Shown here one piece after another: positions 61,874 to 64,000 of a DNA stretch of 64,000 nucleotides. The DNA lies in assembly GCF_900100075.1 (NCBI RefSeq), contig NZ_FNEG01000003.1:186001-250000 (forward strand), in the 5' to 3' direction. A model generated the notes under the pieces. That model searched no databases. It had not been told where the DNA came from and saw only the letters and a list, made by a program, of their open reading frames with translations. Position 1 is the stretch's first letter; each line of letters opens with the position of its first letter. This DNA comes from Chryseobacterium jejuense (GTDB lineage Bacteria > Bacteroidota > Bacteroidia > Flavobacteriales > Weeksellaceae). A program made the position numbers and the translations under genes.

Positions 61874-62953
61874 ATGAAAAAAATATCTGTCATATTTATT
61901 CTGCCGGATCTAGAAACCGGGGGCGCAGAAAGAATAGTTACCACTATAGCAAATCATCTTTCCAGGGATCGTTTTGAGCCTAAGATTTTGCTGTTGCGTA
62001 AACAGGGCGGATATTTAAATTTCCTGAAAAAAGATGTTGAAATTATCGACATTAATACTGAGAGAATCAGACATTCTTTAAAGCCAATTTTAGGGGAAAT
62101 CTACAGAAGAAAACCTGATATCGTTTTTTCCGGTTTTGGAGAAGTAAATGCCTATCTATCATTATTCATCAGGCTTTTTCCGAGAACAAAATTCATTGCC
62201 AGGGAAACGAATGTAGTTACTCAGCATGTTACCAGAAAGGAAATTAAATTTTTCTATAATTTTTACAATAACTATCAGAAGATCATTGCTCAAAGTGATG
62301 ATATGATGAAAGATCTGGTTGATAATTTTAAGATTAAAAAGAAGAAAATTGTCAAGATCAATAATCCAGTGGACTTTGATTTTATTGATGATAAACTGAG
62401 TATTGCCTTAAAACCTGAAGGATTTAAATACAATTATAAGAATGTTGTAGCCATTGGTAATTTATCAGCCAGAAAAGGATTTGATAATTTGCTAAAAGTG
62501 TTTTCAAGGCTCAAAAGTGAAAATATCATGCTTCATATTTTGGGTGATGGAAAAGACAAAGAGGTTCTGCTTCAGATGAAAGAGTTTTTAGGATTAAAAA
62601 ATGTTATTTTTCATGGCAGACAGGATAATCCTTATCAATTCTTAAAGTATGCGGATCTGTTTATTTTATCTTCAAGATACGAAGGTTTTCCTAATGTACT
62701 TTTGGAAGCTGGAGCTTGCGGAACCTATTCGTTAGCTAATAATTGTCCTGGAGGAATAAACGAAATCATCCAGCATAATATAAATGGTGAAATAGCCAAT
62801 ATTGAAAACTATGATGATTTTGCCCAGCAAATCATAAAAGTTATGCACGAGAATTATAATCGTGATGCCATCAAGAACTCTATAAAATCCAGATTTTCAA
62901 AGAATATTATATTGGACAAATATGAGAAAGTTTTGTTGGATTTAATGAAGTAG
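61874..62953 (+). CDS. GT4-family glycosyltransferase
   Basis: 359-residue cytosolic glycosyltransferase with two Rossmann domains. The N-terminal LPDLETGGAERIVTTIANHL and the C-terminal VAIGNLSARKGFDNLLKVF, LHILGDGKDKEVL and SRYEGFPNVLLEAGACG (the E-x7-E motif) mark GT4. The product is probably a surface polysaccharide or lipid sugar; no other surface-sugar gene is nearby. The start follows the repeat B copy. Confidence 0.92.
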   Translation: MKKISVIFILPDLETGGAERIVTTIANHLSRDRFEPKILLLRKQGGYLNFLKKDVEIIDINTERIRHSLKPILGEIYRRKPDIVFSGFGEVNAYLSLFIRLFPRTKFIARETNVVTQHVTRKEIKFFYNFYNNYQKIIAQSDDMMKDLVDNFKIKKKKIVKINNPVDFDFIDDKLSIALKPEGFKYNYKNVVAIGNLSARKGFDNLLKVFSRLKSENIMLHILGDGKDKEVLLQMKEFLGLKNVIFHGRQDNPYQFLKYADLFILSSRYEGFPNVLLEAGACGTYSLANNCPGGINEIIQHNINGEIANIENYDDFAQQIIKVMHENYNRDAIKNSIKSRFSKNIILDKYEKVLLDLMK

Positions 62954-62964
62954 TATTTCCATAT

Positions 62965-62996
62965 TTGTCTTATAGAGCTTTATTTTCTTAGATTTG
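62965..62996 (+). promoter_or_regulatory. Promoter of the 63013 gene
   Basis: TAGATTTG (62989-62996) with TTG (62965-62967) 21 bp upstream; the ATG at 63013 follows by 16 bp. Confidence 0.6.
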
Positions 62997-63012
62997 AAAT
63001 CTGATAAAATAA

Positions 63013-63363
63013 ATGATAATGACGAAAATCGCACAAATAGGATGCGCTTGTGAAAAACCTGATTCTAGCTATACTGAATATAGAAGTTCGGAATTAGGGA
63101 TAGATCATACTAACGGAAGATATGGAGAAGTAACAATTCAACAGTGCAAGTTATGCCAGAGAATATGGATTCATTATTTTGTTGAATATGAAAGCTTTTC
63201 CAAATCAGGAAGATGGTACAAAGGAATTGTTTCGAAGAAAGATCGTTCACAGATAACCCCGGAAAATGCAGTGGAGTACTTAGAAAACGTGGAATGGTAT
63301 GTATATGGAGGTTCATTTTTTGAAAGTACTGGCACAATTGGACATGGAAAGTTGAATGTGTAG
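63013..63363 (+). CDS. Small protein with possible zinc cysteines
   Basis: 116-residue cytosolic protein of unknown function. CACEKP near residue 11 and QQCKLCQRIW near 45 put cysteines in C-x-C ... C-x2-C order, suggesting one zinc site. A conserved-looking WIHYFVEYESFSKSGRWY segment follows, and the C-terminus is WYVYGGSFFESTG. No family recognised. Confidence 0.7.
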   Translation: MIMTKIAQIGCACEKPDSSYTEYRSSELGIDHTNGRYGEVTIQQCKLCQRIWIHYFVEYESFSKSGRWYKGIVSKKDRSQITPENAVEYLENVEWYVYGGSFFESTGTIGHGKLNV

Positions 63364-63414
63364 TATTTTGTGCTGGTTTAATAAAAATAAGTTGTACAAT
63401 TAAATATCAAGTCC

Positions 63415-63798
63415 ATGAAGCCACTTATAATTATTTTTATGCTGAATGCTGTTGTCGTAATGGCTCAGCAGAAGTCAATCTCCAGGAAAGAATTATTAAA
63501 AACAGCCATTGATCAGAAAGTGAAATCCACAGAGATTCAGGAAATAACAATGGCAGCAGGACAAGGTGCCCCCAAACATTTGCACCCCTGTCCCGTTTTA
63601 GGAATAATAAATTCAGGAGAAGCCGTTTTTCAGATAGAAGGGCAAGAGAAAGTGGTACTTCATGAGGGAGATGCTTTTTATGAACCTAAAAATGCAAAAA
63701 TCCTCCATTTTGATAATGCATCAGCTGAAAAACCACTTGTCTTTACTGCAATTTATCTGAAGGCAGGGAGTGAGGAGAATATAAAATTCATAAAATAA
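63415..63798 (+). CDS. Exported cupin-domain protein
   Basis: 127-residue protein with a signal peptide ending VMAQ. Cupin motif 1 (GQGAPKHLHPCPVLGIINSGEAVFQIEG: two His and a Glu) and motif 2 (GDAFYEPKNAKILHFDN) indicate a single metal-binding cupin barrel. It probably acts in the periplasm; the substrate is unknown. An 18-bp direct repeat of its 3' end recurs at 63913. Confidence 0.85.
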   Translation: MKPLIIIFMLNAVVVMAQQKSISRKELLKTAIDQKVKSTEIQEITMAAGQGAPKHLHPCPVLGIINSGEAVFQIEGQEKVVLHEGDAFYEPKNAKILHFDNASAEKPLVFTAIYLKAGSEENIKFIK

Positions 63799-63855
63799 CA
63801 TTTTTCATAAAACTAAAGCATATAATTATCATTTTTAAAATTGATAAAACTCACT

Positions 63856-63885
63856 TTGGTGCTTGGTAATTTATATGTAAATTTG
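63856..63885 (+). promoter_or_regulatory. Promoter of lpdA
   Basis: TTG (63856-63858), a 19-bp spacer and TAAATTTG (63878-63885), 43 bp before the ATG at 63929. Confidence 0.7.
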
Positions 63886-63928
63886 TGAGAATTAAGATAG
63901 ATAATAATAAACAAATTCATAAAATAAC

Positions 63929-64000
63929 ATGAGTCAATTCGATGTTACCGTAATAGGTTCTGGTCCTGGTGGTTATGTAGCTGCGATCCGTGCAGCACAG
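63929..64000 (+). CDS. lpdA: Dihydrolipoyl dehydrogenase, 3' end outside window
   Basis: Only the first 24 codons lie in the window. MSQFDVTVIGSGPGGYVAAI with the GxGxxG FAD-binding motif is the classic start of E3, the flavoenzyme of 2-oxoacid dehydrogenase complexes. The TTG-N19-TAAATTTG promoter lies upstream. The family is near certain; assignment to lpdA rather than another E3 paralogue is likely but not proved. Confidence 0.88.
   Translation, partial: MSQFDVTVIGSGPGGYVAAIRAAQ

Overview
The window looks like a chromosome segment of a low-GC flavobacterium (Bacteroidota), most likely Chryseobacterium or a close relative. The evidence is the AT-rich sequence, repeated matches to the Bacteroidota TAnnTTTG -7 promoter element, absence of clear Shine-Dalgarno sites, a type IX secretion C-terminal sorting domain, GLPGLI, DUF4374 and PepSY proteins, and a family of short double-glycine-leader peptides of the kind annotated as 'bacteriocin-like' in Chryseobacterium. 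Genus is an inference.

Layout. 1-2.2 kb: 3' part of ychF and a lipoprotein with calcium-type repeats. 2.2-6.2 kb: two minus-strand arrays holding nine short Cys-rich peptides with GG leaders, separated by an AraC regulator and an SDR. 6.3-9.5 kb: a methionine-type aminotransferase, about 1.3 kb of tandem intergenic repeats (3 x 205 bp, then 3 x 226 bp), and a DUF2867-like gene. 9.7-15.4 kb: parE, an orphan membrane protein, parC and a rhomboid protease. 15.4-21.1 kb: a membrane AraC regulator, two SDR-type genes and a secreted lectin-like pair. 21.1-25.2 kb: DUF4180, prmC, yaaA, a CPBP protease and a YciO-type protein, then five tandem initiator tRNAs whose spacers carry a covarying hairpin.

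25.7-29.3 kb: a methyltransferase, an Ada-like metal-binding protein, a 2OG oxygenase of the 'Oxygenase-NA' type, a GNAT and a secreted protein. 29.8-36.8 kb: a PepSY membrane protein and outer-membrane barrel convergent with a DUF4374 lipoprotein and TonB receptor. Together these resemble the Bacteroides XusABC xenosiderophore system. 37.1-40.8 kb: a frameshifted DUF2511-like lipoprotein, then a BlaI-type repressor, M56 sensor protease and GLPGLI protein, with a perfect BlaI-type operator over the promoter. 41-48 kb: acetyltransferase, fructose-6-phosphate aldolase, YdeI-like protein, TPR protein, pepE, a zinc-motif protein, dacB and a histidine kinase. 48-55 kb: three secreted metallopeptidases (M61, M1, reprolysin-like with T9SS signal). 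55-64 kb: tatC, a DJ-1/PfpI protein, a Crp/Fnr regulator, kdsD, recQ, a glycosyltransferase, small unknowns, a cupin and the start of lpdA.

Most of the window is ordinary flavobacterial chromosome. The regions that ordinary housekeeping function does not explain are the nine-peptide arrays, the tandem repeats, the covarying tRNA spacers and the Xus-like iron locus. No CRISPR array, IS element or prophage was seen.
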